A stretch of 64,000 nucleotides of DNA from Corallium rubrum (Eukaryota; Cnidaria; Anthozoa; Scleralcyonacea; Coralliidae), in contig OZ035998.1 in assembly GCA_964035015.1 (NCBI GenBank), positions 32,128,128 through 32,192,127 on the forward strand. Reading direction: 5' to 3'. A program made the position numbers and the translations under genes. The notes under the pieces were generated by a model. The model was given only the letters and a program-made list of their open reading frames with translations. It was not told the DNA's origin and searched no databases. Each line of letters opens with the position of its first letter. Position 1 is the stretch's first letter. This document shows positions 1 to 11,074 of the stretch, one piece after another.

Positions 1-2
1 TT

Positions 3-1052
3 TTATTAGCGTATGGAAATAATGTAATCAACACTGAAGAGTTTCTTCTCTTGTTTGAGGCTTTCCAATCTAGACGCGTAGAAATACCTTATTGGAATTA
101 CGAACGATTCAATCTCGATCGCCTTACAACAGATGAATGTAAAGCAGAGTTTCGCTTCCATAAGACAGACTTACTGAAACTTTTAGAAGTTTTACGTTTA
201 CCGGATCCAATTGTTTGTTATAACGGTCTGAATGTTTCTGCAGTGGAAGGCTTATGCATTTTGTTGAAATATTTTGCATATCCATGTCGGCATTTGGATA
301 TGGTTTCCCGATTTGGCCGACATCCTTCTCAGATATGCATTATCAAAAATCAAGTGCTCGACATAGTCTATGCTTTATGGCATCACCTTCTGACTACGCT
401 AAATCAACCATGGTTGTCTCCAGCTAATTTGAAAATCTTTGCAGATTCTATTCATGCAAAAGGTGGAGCTTTACAAAACTGCTGGGGTTTTATTGACGGA
501 ACAGTCCGAGGTGTTTGTCGTCCCGGGGTCCATCAGCGAACGTTGTACAGTGGCCACAAAAAAATACATTCACTTAAATTTCAAGCTATTGCTGCACCAA
601 ATGGCCTTGTTGCTAATCTTTTTGGGCCAGTAGAAGGACGAAGGCACGACAGTGGGATGCTAGCTGACTCGGGCCTTCTTGAGAAACTTCAACAGCACTC
701 ATTTGCACCTGATGGTACCTTGCTGTGTGTTTATGGTGATCCGGCGTATCCCTTACGTCCTCATTTACAAGCCCCGTTTAAAAGAGCAGTACTAGTGTTG
801 ACTCCCCAACAAGAAGCTTGGAACAAATCAATGAGCAAAGTTCGAGTTTCAGTCGAGTGGCTTTTTGGGGATATTACAAATTATTTTAAATTTCTTGACT
901 TTAAGAGAAACTTAAAAGTTGGCCTTAGCTCTGTAGGTAAAATGTATATTGTTTGTGTTTTACTCAGAAACGCACATTCTTGTATATATGGATCGAATAC
1001 GTCTGAGTATTTTAATTTACCCCCACCAGATCTGGAAGAGTATTTTGTTTGA
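3..1052 (+). CDS. PIF/Harbinger transposase (DDE_Tnp_4 type), 5' end outside window
   Basis: The frame is open to the left window edge, so the N-terminus is missing; the codon at 51 is TTG within an open frame, not a convincing start. The protein has the Harbinger nuclease layout. A helix-turn-helix-like N-terminal part ending in FGRHPSQICIIKN is followed by the catalytic residues: Asp in GFIDGT (residue 149 counted from base 51), Asp in YGDPAYP (230) and Glu in VRVSVEWLFG (269). GPVEGRRHDSGML is also typical. All three catalytic positions are intact and there is no internal stop, so this copy may be young. Members of this family cut and paste DNA with a 3-bp TWA target duplication and need a Myb-like partner; a convergent gene of that kind lies 165 bp downstream. 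The missing 5' part prevents judging whether the element is complete. Confidence 0.93.
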   Translation, partial: LLAYGNNVINTEEFLLLFEAFQSRRVEIPYWNYERFNLDRLTTDECKAEFRFHKTDLLKLLEVLRLPDPIVCYNGLNVSAVEGLCILLKYFAYPCRHLDMVSRFGRHPSQICIIKNQVLDIVYALWHHLLTTLNQPWLSPANLKIFADSIHAKGGALQNCWGFIDGTVRGVCRPGVHQRTLYSGHKKIHSLKFQAIAAPNGLVANLFGPVEGRRHDSGMLADSGLLEKLQQHSFAPDGTLLCVYGDPAYPLRPHLQAPFKRAVLVLTPQQEAWNKSMSKVRVSVEWLFGDITNYFKFLDFKRNLKVGLSSVGKMYIVCVLLRNAHSCIYGSNTSEYFNLPPPDLEEYFV

Positions 1053-1216
1053 AAGATTTTATTTGAAAGAATATAAACAACAACATAGCATAACAACAGT
1101 TTCTATATAACAGTTTATGAACTTTTTAAACAATTATGCATGAACACTTTAGCTTTACCTGACAATGACAAAAAGTTAATAAACAGTTTGACTAATTTGT
1201 GCTCATTGTATATAGT

Positions 1217-1969
1217 TTATTTCTTAATAGTTTTCTCAAGTAAAGCCATCAGAATAGCATTTTGTCGTTCTTGCTGGACAAATTGCTGTTGTTGTTGCCG
1301 CATCATCATCTCGTTCATTGTTCGAATCTGTTCCATTTGGCGATTTTGGCTTTCAAGCAGATGTTGAAACGACGACTGCTGTTGTTCGAATGTTCTATTT
1401 TGTTGTTTTTCTCGATTCTCGCTCTCGTTTTTTTTCAATTCTAGCTCGGTTTCTCGCAATTTTTCATCTCTAATTCCCTTTTCTTTTAAATATTCAAGAA
1501 CCTCGGATCCTGTGCTGCGTTTCTTCTTTTTTGGTGTAGTGTTTTCGTTTCGCTGCATTGTTTCCCTAAACGTCTCCAACGATCGTTTTCGCATTTCTTC
1601 GGCCTTACCACTGTCTTCTTCGACTTTTTTCTTCTTTTCGTTATTTGCTTTCTCGTGCTCAGCGTCCGCTTCACTAAATCGTTCAAGTATATCTCCCATA
1701 GCAATGTCGAGCTCCGTTTCATTAGGACTTATCCCACTTGCTTTTTCTTCTGCGGCGATTTTTTTTTTGTATTTTTTGGTAAGAAGAGAAAACCTGTCTC
1801 GAACGGACCTTTGGGTTACCCTAAACTTTGGAATTTCGAGCAGGCACAGAGACTCCGCCACATTTGTCCATATTTGTCCACGCTCCAACGAATTGTGTCT
1901 GAACTTCCATGGTTCAAAACAAAGGATTTCTCTAACAAAAACTTGATCGTGTTCGTCTGTCCATTGCAT
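1217..1969 (-). CDS. Myb/SANT-like partner protein of Harbinger element
   Basis: This 250-residue protein starts at the ATG giving MQWTDEHDQVFVREIL, chosen because the trihelix/SANT-like domain begins there; the open frame upstream to 2053 is AT-rich and looks non-coding. The first ~90 residues carry the conserved W, LERGQIW, FRVTQRSVRDRF and LTKKYKKK blocks of the Myb/SANT-like domain. These are followed by KASGISPNETELD, a frequent sequence in Harbinger-associated proteins. The C-terminal half is charged, Gln-rich and probably coiled-coil, with a KKKKR nuclear-localisation-like stretch. In known Harbinger elements this second protein helps nuclear import and end recognition by the transposase. 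It is convergent with the transposase, the usual arrangement, and has no stop or frameshift. Confidence 0.88.
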   Translation of the reverse strand: MQWTDEHDQVFVREILCFEPWKFRHNSLERGQIWTNVAESLCLLEIPKFRVTQRSVRDRFSLLTKKYKKKIAAEEKASGISPNETELDIAMGDILERFSEADAEHEKANNEKKKKVEEDSGKAEEMRKRSLETFRETMQRNENTTPKKKKRSTGSEVLEYLKEKGIRDEKLRETELELKKNESENREKQQNRTFEQQQSSFQHLLESQNRQMEQIRTMNEMMMRQQQQQFVQQERQNAILMALLEKTIKK

Positions 1970-3374
1970 ACACTGAGTGTTACTATTATTACGTGGTCTA
2001 AAATATTTAAAAAAAACCCAAATATATATGTTTGAAAAAAGGCCAATATGCATGAAAACATTTATGAAAAGTCAAATTTATATATGAATTCTAACGTAAA
2101 CAAAAACCAGCTTGATATAAGTTTTAGATTAATACTTATCGCTATAAACTTTAAGATGAAAGTAAAGAAAACCTTCGAGTTTCGAATCGATATAAACTGT
2201 GTTTTTAGCCCGATTATCTCAAAAATAAACTTATCGAAATTGGCTAAATAATCCAGTTTCTTGATACTCTTGAAGTTTTTAAATGTACATACGGTAGCAC
2301 AAATTGCATTTGCAAAATAATTGGTCAGGTTTATTAAGTCAAAGAACCATCGAGTCTCGAATAAATGTGCCAGACGACATCCACGGTAACTCGAAATTCA
2401 ACATAAAATCTACTTATCTAATTACCTATTTTGTTCGTTTGAAAAGGCTAAAGTGTAAACAAGAGTGTCCCACGTACCTTTTTGGATCGGAAATTTCACT
2501 TGCCTTGTCCATGCTGACAAAAACGTTTGTTAAAAAAGTGACGTCCCCGACAACGTCAAAACAGCGAAAATGAAGTCGGGGCCGCGACCACGAGAACGTA
2601 AACAGTACTGCTGTCATGCGCAGTAGACTACGTAAAAGTTGGAAGCTTCCGGTTGACGTCGCGTCGACGTTCGCGTTGTCGTTTCGTAACCTCCCTAGTC
2701 TCTCCCCTAGGACGGGCGAAGCTCAAATTATTCACGTGACCAAATACTCAGGCGCGCAGGCTTCCCCTTGGCAATGACTCAAGAACTTGGAGTATTTTAA
2801 AATCACGTGACCAGCCTTTGAAGGTTGGGCAAGTCGCTGGCGGTCGTATTTAGAGTCGCTGGGATATAGGATTATCCCAGTGACCGCGAATGACCGCCAG
2901 TGACTCACCAAAGACCAACTGAAATCAGGCTTAAGTCTTAAATCTCTAGCTAAAGTTTAATTGTTTGGAATTGCTCTTAGCTTCTGTGAAGTCCATTATC
3001 TAATTATTTAACGGAATTTTAATTAATTAATGCTTTTTAATAGACGTTTAGTCTTTATAGACACACAAAATTGGATTTGGTAGGGGGCCGGCCCGTCCTT
3101 CCCTCCTTTCTTTTTTATGCTCAATAATATCATTACAGTGGGTACTGGAGGTTGATTTTGAAAATCTGAAAATTCGCTTTTAAATATGGATTTAGCAAGA
3201 TTATGTGCTGTATAAGTTGTAAAAAATACTAAAAAATGTTTTTGAGACCAGGGGGTGTGGGGAAATGACATTTGATCTCCATATTAACAATTTTAAATGG
3301 TCGACTGTAGCTTTCACTTTGAATTTTATGAACTGAAACTAAGAGGAATAACTTTTCATACCAACACGAAGATT
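1970..3374. other. Non-coding right flank of Harbinger element
   Basis: No convincing coding region. It holds the upstream region of the Myb-like gene, a GC-richer block at about 2560-2930 and the hairpin listed separately. The right terminal inverted repeat of the Harbinger element cannot be fixed because its left partner is outside the window. Confidence 0.5.
2833..2904. repeat. Nested hairpin / cruciform
   Basis: GTCGCTGGCGGTC at 2833-2845 pairs with GACCGCCAGTGAC at 2892-2904 with a single mismatch or wobble. Inside it, GTCGCTGGGATA pairs with TATCCCAGTGAC. The two nested stems share the GTCGCTGG core, so a strong cruciform is possible. Its role is unknown; it may be the end of a transposon. 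Confidence 0.6.
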
Positions 3375-3674
3375 TAATCTCGGAGTCCGCAATTTTTCGA
3401 TTAATTGTCGTTGACCTGAAAAGATCAAACTACCCGTAAGGAAACCGACGAATCTGTTGTAATACTTGGCGATTCTGCACCAAGATATGTCAAGCCAACA
3501 CAACGGTTTCGTCAATATGGAAACCCAGCAAGGAGATCAACACCGTCCTACCGAAAGGTTATGCATCAACAACGAAGACAAGCCATAAGCATTACATTAT
3601 TTGGCACGATAACAGATATTCAAACACTTCCCAACCAAAATATTTAAGGCGGACAACGGCGGACTCCGAGATTA
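3375..3674. mobile_element. Short MITE with 16-bp perfect inverted ends
   Basis: TAATCTCGGAGTCCGC at 3375-3390 is repeated as an exact reverse complement at 3659-3674, enclosing 268 bp without an open frame. The flanking TTA-like bases would fit a TWA-type duplication, but the copy number is not verifiable here. Confidence 0.6.
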
Positions 3675-4971
3675 TGTTTTTATTATAGCCTTATGCACAA
3701 TCAGGCCAAATTTTGAGCAAATAGACTGAAAAGAGAGAAAGATATAGATGTTTAGGTCATTACAGTGATGAAAATTTATCGAATTTTGGCAATATTACCT
3801 CAAATTTCAGCTTTTTGGCCCAAAAATATTGTCTATTTTGAGCTGTCACACGACTCTTCCATGTTCTGTTGAGCCGTCAGTAAAATATCGGTGGTCAATA
3901 GTTATAATTTACTCCCAAATAAGGACAAAAAAGCACTGTAACCTCTGTTTTTAGTGTAGAAAGATTGCGCGGGAAACGCGATTACCAAGTTAGCTTAGCA
4001 ACGACACATAAGTTGGGGCGATGACATGTATTTGACCACATTAGACGTCACCGCATCACGCCGACATCGTGCTGATTGCGGTGATTGCTAATTGGTGCTC
4101 TTTTCAAAATAATATTCAAGCGAGATGGCTGCGAATATGGACTCAAATGCTGGAAGTGAGTTAAATTGAATTTGAAACGAAGCATCACAAGACGCAGTAG
4201 CATCACGAAATCAGTTTTCACATGAGAAGTTCTGTAAAAACACAGAGGCAATAATGAGTCAATGTTATCTTGGTTATTACTTAATACCATGCAGTCATAT
4301 TTTATCCAAACTTCAACTCAGGAGAGAAGACAAAAGGTCCTTTAATTTCACAGTCAGCGAAGTGATAGAAATAGCCAGTGTGAAAAAAGTGCAGAAAACC
4401 ACACGATTGCGGCATATAAAATTACAACGCCAATCTCAAGGTGTAAATTTTGCAAAACTCGCCGTAGGAGACCAAACACAAATTCATTGTCTTTCAGTCT
4501 TAATTAATCTTAATTAATATTTGCCCTTAGATACGAAAGTTTGATCGCCTAAATCTCGATAAGTATAGAAGCCAGGGATCTAAAAATTGGCATACAAACT
4601 TGTTGTTACTATATCTTTCAACTGACAAAAAACTGTTAAGATCGAACGAGTTGACTTCAGTTAATAAGCTCGAGTCTACAGCATGTCTACACTGTCGCCC
4701 TACATATCGGCTCTATATATAAGTCTAAAAACAAAGTCAACTCTATATCGCTTAAGGGAAACTATAAGTGTAATAACTTCTTGTCTACAGGAATTAATCT
4801 TTTGGACAATGTAGATAAGTTAAGCCTCTCCCACACTGCACGACATTGATCTCGGGATTGATCATTCACGACAGATTGATTATTAATATATAAGATTTGA
4901 CATTTTAATTAAGTATACATATATCTCGTGTCGTACCATCATTAAGGCTGTTCATTCATGATCAGATGCAT
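3675..4971. other. Intergenic, nothing recognised
   Basis: AT-rich sequence without a supported gene, RNA or repeat boundary. Short open frames at 4048-4517 show no domain and no codon bias that I can recognise. Confidence 0.5.
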
Positions 4972-4980
4972 GCTGTAATC

Positions 4981-5636
4981 GGCTAACACTAAAAAGCGAT
5001 ACACGATACAGCGATACAGCGATGCAGCGATACAACGATACAGCGATACAGCGATACAGCGATACAAAATCCGGGGGGGAATTACACATTTCCGTCAAAA
5101 AATCAGGGGGGCGTACACTTGTAAAAATTTTAAGCCGGGGGTAAACTAAGCTGTAACTTGTAAATGTTGTCGCGGATAAGAATTATAGGCACGATTGTTC
5201 GACATGCTTTGAATTATGAAATCTAAATCACAGCAATCTAAATCGCGCTCGCGAATTTTCAAAGCGCTAGCGTTGTATAAAGCAGTATAGCTCAAACAAA
5301 CGGCGAAATCGAGAGAAATGGTTATCGTTCGAAAGGCAACGATCTCATCTTGACAAATAACAAAGGAATAACACCCCGATTTCGGGATCTCCGCGCAATG
5401 ATTGCGTAAAGCGCAATACAAAACAAAATATAACTCGTGGCAATGGTGTTCTTTGATGCTAGGTTTATCTTCGTGTTCGCAAAGATCAACACTATATATA
5501 TAATGACTGCGTCGTGACGTTTCGTAAAGAACACGTGAAACGTCAAGAACACGTGTGCGGGTGATTCATCGCGACTGGAATGTTCACGATAGCGCTGTCG
5601 CTACGGCTTAATTGTTTCTAAATAGTTGTTTCCATC
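4981..5636 (+). repeat. Left terminal inverted repeat of MULE
   Basis: About 656 bp that reappear as reverse complement at 7740-8417. The outer part carries a tandem 8-mer GATACAGC with GATGCAGC and GATACAAC variants, then a G-tract near 5073-5080. The identical 91-codon open frame seen in both arms, running outward, is probably a by-product of the duplicated sequence. Confidence 0.85.
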
Positions 5637-6077
5637 ACACTTCGCCTCGTTTCTTCAACTCACTTCTAGGTGTTTTGAAATCGGAGGAAGAACGCTTACT
5701 CGTGTTTGAACTATTACTTAAAAACGAGTTTGGCAGTTTTACTTTCTAATTATTTGACTAATCTATCGAATTACCTTGCAAAAATAACGTCGTCATCCAT
5801 TCCAGAAAATGCGTCTATCAGATCTCTCTCAATTTAAAATGCAATTGAAAACTGTGTGCCAAAGGATGCCAACAACCTAACCATATGGGTCTTCAGTGTA
5901 GACTGTAGAATGTCATGCAATGACAGTGGCACAGTGCATTCGATTACGAATACGATCCTTCATTTATTAGGTGAGGGACGCCATGGGCGGCGTCAGGATA
6001 TACAAACTGCAATTCTGTAAAAGCGAAGCTAGAATATGGAATATGGATGACCCAGTCTTCTTCGAGACGGTTTTGAA

Positions 6078-6527
6078 ATGTCAAAATATTATTTTGACAC
6101 CAATTCTTCAATGTCTGCCGGTAGCTCTATCGGCATCACAGTTTCTCCACCACAAGATGGTAGGTTCCCGTTTCCAAACCCAACGGCCGGTTCCTACCAT
6201 TTGTACCTATTGGATTTCTGCCACGAGAAAACCCACATTTGTTACGGCTGTGGAGGGCATCTTCGTATACAGGGTCAAATTTTGCCTGCCCCTCACAATT
6301 TAGTAATCGTTTCTCGAATGAAACGACAATATATCGATTCAACGGGACAGACGAAATTGTCACACACGACGCAGCGTGTCTATTTCCACTGCAACAAACG
6401 ATGTGTTGCACTAAAGCAACCGTATTTTATTCCCAGACTCGTAACTGTCCCCGACTGCATCCGAGGAATTCTTACGAGCGCCCACAAGGCATATTTTTTT
6501 AATGAAATGGGTGTACATCTTTTATAG
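6078..6527 (+). CDS. Unassigned cysteine-rich C-terminal protein region inside MULE
   Basis: Up to 149 residues; the true 5' boundary may be a splice acceptor upstream rather than the ATG at 6078. Visible features are PNPTAGSYHLYLLDFC, a CYGCGG knuckle, PAPHNLVIVSRMKR, and FHCNKRCVALKQPYF near the end. The C-x2-C pair and the later H-x4-C-type pair could bind one zinc ion. I have the impression that proteins with this C-terminal arrangement recur in cnidarian genomes, but I cannot name a family. It sits between the long inverted ends of the MULE, so it is either an element protein or a captured host exon. It lacks any recognisable catalytic domain. Confidence 0.5.
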   Translation: MSKYYFDTNSSMSAGSSIGITVSPPQDGRFPFPNPTAGSYHLYLLDFCHEKTHICYGCGGHLRIQGQILPAPHNLVIVSRMKRQYIDSTGQTKLSHTTQRVYFHCNKRCVALKQPYFIPRLVTVPDCIRGILTSAHKAYFFNEMGVHLL

Positions 6528-6604
6528 TTTAATTTCAAATTAACTACTGAATTACAGTTATACTAATTCATTGTCTCCTTCCGAGTAACATTGGCATTGC
6601 AGAG

Positions 6605-6801
6605 TTACAGCGTGCCCAGTCTAACCGAGGTCACAAGGAGTTTCATAATGTCAATGAGCAGGAAAAATTGGGAGTGCCGTGTAGGAAATTATAACAGATG
6701 TCTTTCATCGTTTTAAAACTATTGTGTTGAAGTTGCTCTTTAGTAGTAGATAATGCATGGGCCTACAGTAACCTCGGTTAATTAGACTGGACGCGCTGTA
6801 A
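6605..6801. mobile_element. 197-bp MITE inside MULE
   Basis: TTACAGCGTGCCCAGTCTAA at the left pairs with TTAGACTGGACGCGCTGTAA at the right; the pairing continues into the ACCGAGGT block. No open frame. Confidence 0.65.
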
Positions 6802-7299
6802 TGATTATTGGATACTATTGTAAAGGAAATGTAAAAAACTCTGTAATTGACACTTGCACTAATACTAGACTTTACAGATCATGCAATTTTGATCACTTTT
6901 CATTCAGACCAGTTAAAAAGCATTAATTGTATGTTATTTTATTAACCATTCTCATTTGCCTAAGGTGTTATGTTGAATATTGGGGACTTGCGACCAATTA
7001 TCCTATTACTGTTTAAGAACGAAATTAAATGTGTAAAATAGGCTTTAACGACGTTACAAAAAGTCAATTAAACTTCGATATAAACACTCAGTTGTCCTTC
7101 AGCTAAATGACGTTGAGCCACTGCTGTTAAGTTGAGAAAAGTTATCTGATCACCCCAGCTGGCAATCGAACGCACTGAGGTCTCTTGCTTAACCGTAGCA
7201 CCACCCTTCACCTCCCCAACTATTGGGAGAGCTCGAGAGAGCATGCGCAGTTAGAATAATCCATATGTTCTAGTTCATCAAATCACCCTAATCACCCGC

Positions 7300-7650
7300 A
7301 GACATTGAACGCAAAATTAATGTTGACCTCGACAACGTTCATAAATGGCTTACAGCCAACAAACTAACTTTGAATAAAAAAACCCCAGAATACATGATTA
7401 TTGGATCTCGACAAAGATTAAATATATCCAAGAATCCTCATATTGTCATTGGCGACCAAACGATAAAACGGGGCCCAGACAAAAAGGTGTTAGGGGTCAT
7501 CACCGACGAGCAGAACACAATGTAAAAATATTTCGAAAAACATTTAAGAAGAGCAAAACAATTTGCGACACAAGACGCCTTAGTAACAATGTATAATTCA
7601 CTTGTCTTGCCACACTTCACTTATTGCGCGACTGTGTGTGCAGGAGCCTT
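7300..7650 (+). pseudogene. Non-LTR retrotransposon reverse transcriptase fragment
   Basis: Reading one frame gives the thumb-proximal part of a LINE reverse transcriptase: VHKWLTANKLTLNKK, EYMIIGSRQRL, KVLGVITDEQNT, then a stop, then the YNSLVLPHFTYC block. The order and spacing match CR1/RTE-like elements, with a shortened segment between the last two blocks and an in-frame stop near 7525. It is a dead fragment lying directly inside the right arm of the MULE, so the MULE carries or was hit by LINE sequence. Confidence 0.8.
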
Positions 7651-7739
7651 CTTTGACGTCGATGTGATTGACTTGCCTGTATAATCCTTATCCTGTTGTC
7701 AACTCAGCCTTGGAAACCGACCAATTTAGCTCGAAGATC

Positions 7740-8417
7740 TGATGGAAACAACTATCTAGAAACAATTAAGCCGTAGCGACAGCGCTATCGTGAACATTCC
7801 AGTCGCGATGAATCACCCGCACACGTGTTCTTTACGAAACGTCACGACGCAGTCATTATATATATAGTGTTGATCTTTGCGAATACGAAGATAAACCTAG
7901 CATCAAAGAACACCATTGCCACGAGTTATATTTTGTTTTGTATTGCGCTTTACGCAATCATTGCGCGGAGATCCCGAAATCGGGGTGTTATTCCTTTGTT
8001 ATTTGTCAAGATGAGATCGTTGCCTTTCGAACGATAACCATTTCTCTCGATTTCGCCGTTTGTTTGAGCTATACTGCTTTATACAACGCTAGCGCTTTGA
8101 AAATTCGCGAGCGCGATTTAGATTGCTGTGATTTAGATTTCATAATTCAAAGCATGTCGAACAATCGTGCCTATAATTCTTATCCGCGACAACATTTACA
8201 AGTTACAGCTTAGTTTACCCCCGGCTTAAATTTTTTACAAGTGTAAGCCCCCCTGATTTTTTGACGGAAATGTGTAATTCCCCCCCCCCCTCCGGATTTT
8301 GTATCGCTGTATCGCTGTATCGCTGTATCGCTGTATCGCTGTATCGCTGCATCGCTGTATCGTTGTATCGCTGCATCGCTGTATCGCTGTATCGTGTATC
8401 GCTTTTTAGTGTTAGCC
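7740..8417 (-). repeat. Right terminal inverted repeat of MULE
   Basis: Reverse complement of 4981-5636. It is slightly longer (678 bp) because the terminal GTATCGCT 8-mer array has more units (about 8290-8405) and the C-tract at 8280-8290 is longer. The tandem end array therefore varies between the two ends of one element. Confidence 0.85.
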
Positions 8418-8588
8418 GCTGTAATCTGCATATGTGAACTGGTAATATATCATATATCATGCACGAGAAGGAGGAGTGTTTGATCTGATATCAAACACCG
8501 TGGTAGTAATAGAAAATAAACATGCTTTGGAATTCGAAGCTCGACAAAAGTCATTGTTTTATGGTTTTTCCAGGTTGGCAGGTTTATA

Positions 8589-8767
8589 GACCTTATTCAA
8601 AAATGGCCGCCGAATTAAAATTCTGTTATATACATATAAATTAGCCTTTACGAACTCGTTTTCATGTGTGAAATTCAAAAGAATTTTTACTTTAAAACGA
8701 GGTCATAAGGGCTAATTTATATGCACATAAAAGAACTCTAATTCAGTGGCCATTTTTGAATAAGGTC
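8589..8767. mobile_element. TA-flanked foldback MITE, copy 1
   Basis: Starts GACCTTATTCAAAAATGGCC after TA and ends with its reverse complement. Internal halves also pair (ATAAATTAGCC with GGCTAATTTAT). A second, clearly homologous copy lies at 49676-49874 and decayed relatives near 47980-48130 and 50570-50760. A TA target and a long inverted structure fit a mariner-type MITE. Confidence 0.75.
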
Positions 8768-8930
8768 GATGGATGTGTATTTTTGTGTAGATTGTGTTTT
8801 ATGTATGTGCATTTCCACGGTAACTGAACATATTGTGTTTTCTGTACAATATGAAGCAATCATCCAATAGCAACATTTGGGTTCAGTCACTCAACCGTAG
8901 TCGTACTATTTAAATATCTATTAACTGAGT

Positions 8931-9087
8931 ACTGTACTGTACTGTACTGTACTGTACTGTACTGTACTGTACTGTACTGTACTGTACTGTACTGTACTGT
9001 ACTGTACTGTACTGTACTGTACTGTACTGTACTGTACTGTACTGTACTGTACTGTACTGTACTGTACTGTACTGTACTGTACTGTAC
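8931..9087. repeat. (ACTGT)n pentanucleotide microsatellite
   Basis: About 31 almost perfect repeats of ACTGT. The open frames it generates on both strands are artefacts of the repeat. Confidence 0.97.
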
Positions 9088-9114
9088 ATATATGTTATTG
9101 ACCGAGCGTGAGGT

Positions 9115-9410
9115 CCGTACAGAAGGATATTGGTCGAGTTCTTTTTTCGCTAAAAATATTATTGGTAGAAGGTCGATAATTCTAAAACACATTGGTTTCT
9201 TCATTGTCGTGATGTGTAAGAATGTTTAGACCGAATTTCCTGGTGGATCACAGTGTTAAAAGAACTTGGACGTACGTTTGTCGAACAGCGGCCGGAAAGA
9301 TCTTGCAGTTGCAGGCCTCTCAAAACTGGGATCAGTCCCCATTTTGTTTACGGTATCTGGCAGGCCCTCTCAAAAGTGTGACCTGTCCATATTATGTAAA
9401 TTTCTTCAAG
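9115..9410 (-). repeat. Fragment of MITE family found inverted at 44191-44974
   Basis: Shared blocks include CCTGGTGGATCACAGTGTTA, GTACGTTTGTCGAACAGC and GCAGGCCCTCTCAAAAGTG, all present in reverse complement at 44195-44505. Only one end of the family is kept here. Confidence 0.8.
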
Positions 9411-9548
9411 TAGCTGAGCTTTACGCACAGCTCTTGTATACAGAAGTCTTTAGAACAACTTTTGAAACTAAAAGAGGATTTAATTTCATATTAATTAATA
9501 TATAAAATTTAGGCACTTGTAACTTCCTGTAAAGACTTGAAAAGAACC

Positions 9549-9604
9549 AACCTCGTACCCAGGATCTTGGACGGCAAGCGGAGGTAAGACTGGTACGAGG
9601 TTGG
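9549..9604. repeat. Short hairpin
   Basis: CCAACCTCGTACC pairs with GGTACGAGGTTGG around a 30-base loop. Probably a very short foldback element. Confidence 0.6.
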
Positions 9605-9656
9605 AAAAGAACGGCAATGTTTAAATACGAACATTTCTGGTGACTGTCCTGAACGT

Positions 9657-9729
9657 GTCTCAGTAGCTCAGTTGTCAGAGCACTGATGCGTTGATTCAGA
9701 GACCTTGGGTTTGACTCCCGGTTGGGACA
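9657..9729 (+). tRNA. tRNA-like sequence (SINE head or tRNA pseudogene)
   Basis: 73 bases fold as a complete cloverleaf. The acceptor is GTCTCAG/TTGGGAC with G-U pairs, the D arm GCTC/GAGC, the anticodon arm CTGAT/TTCAG with one mismatch and the T arm TTGGG/CCCGG. The A and B boxes (TAGCTCAGTTG, GGTTTGACTCC) are recognisable. The anticodon position reads GTT (Asn), but base 33 is C instead of the near-invariant T and the stems are weak. A retroposed tRNA-derived sequence is therefore likelier than a working tRNA gene. Confidence 0.55.
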
Positions 9730-10384
9730 GTCGGATTTTTCATATATGTTATTACTAAAAACATAAAACCAAAACCTTAACGAACTTTTCAAAGGGGCAG
9801 GCTTATTTTTTGTTAACATGATATGCTTTCAACGTTGGAAGTAAACACCTTCAGCGTGGACTGATTATTCGGCGTGGCAATTGCAAAACAATGAAACTTT
9901 TTTCTGCGTTAAGAAAATGTAGTCGCGGAAAACTTGGCGATTATCTATGATAACTGTATTTATTTATTATCTTTGCCAGGAAGCTATGTTTGTCTGTTTG
10001 TTTTCCTGTTGATTTAATTGTCTGCCTGTCTGTCTGTCTCGCCAGGGTGTTTTCAATCATCGACCAAGCCACGGTTACCAAGCCAAGCGTGAAAACATTA
10101 AATTTTGATTGAATTTGCTTGAAAATTCGTCTTTTACTTTCGTCGTTACGGAAATCGTTAGTAGATCGTTTTCATCTGACAAAAATTAAACGGCGGCCAT
10201 ATTGGTGTACGTGTACCGAAACATTAAAATGGCGGGAATTTAATTAGCTCGTCCTTTTCAAAGATTTTGTATTGTTTCACCACTCTAATAGGGCTACGGT
10301 AAGTTGAACTTACAAATTTTAGTTAAGTAGCGTGCTGCGTAGGCACTAGGCAGTGTTGAAACAGCTATCGAAATACAGTAAGGT
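9730..10384. other. Intergenic, nothing recognised
   Basis: No gene seen. A block near 10320-10365 is repeated inverted at about 61615-61655 (GCTGCGTAGGC...CAGTGTTGA). Confidence 0.4.
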
Positions 10385-10480
10385 TAGATATACTGCCGAA
10401 ACAGAGAACGTAGTAGTCTAACGTTCCGAGCGAAGGCTCTTCGTTCAACTCTACGTTTTCTGTTTCGGCAGTATATCTTA
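10385..10480. repeat. 96-bp palindromic foldback
   Basis: AGATATACTGCCGAAACAGA at the left is mirrored by the TCTGTTTCGGCAGTATATCT-type sequence at the right, with a 35-base centre. Extruded as a hairpin it is close to perfect. Probably a minimal MITE. Confidence 0.7.

Positions 10481-11074
<594 letters not shown>

Larger units (their letters stand above)
4981..8417. mobile_element. Mutator-like element (MULE) with long terminal inverted repeats
   Basis: The element begins GGCTAACACTAAAAAGCG and ends with the reverse complement. The 9 bases GCTGTAATC stand immediately outside both ends (4972-4980 and 8418-8426), a perfect 9-bp target duplication. Nine-base duplications plus inverted ends of several hundred bases are the signature of the Mutator superfamily. 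The interior holds an unassigned cysteine-rich ORF, a 197-bp MITE and a dead LINE reverse-transcriptase fragment, but no MURA-like transposase that I can see, so this copy is probably non-autonomous. Confidence 0.85.

Noticed and set aside
5146..5421. 91-codon protein encoded identically at two places
   Set aside because: It lies in the inverted ends of the MULE; identity follows from the repeat, and the protein shows no domain.
8887..9204. Repetitive YSTVQ protein on the minus strand
   Set aside because: Product of the (ACTGT)n array; no other coding signal.
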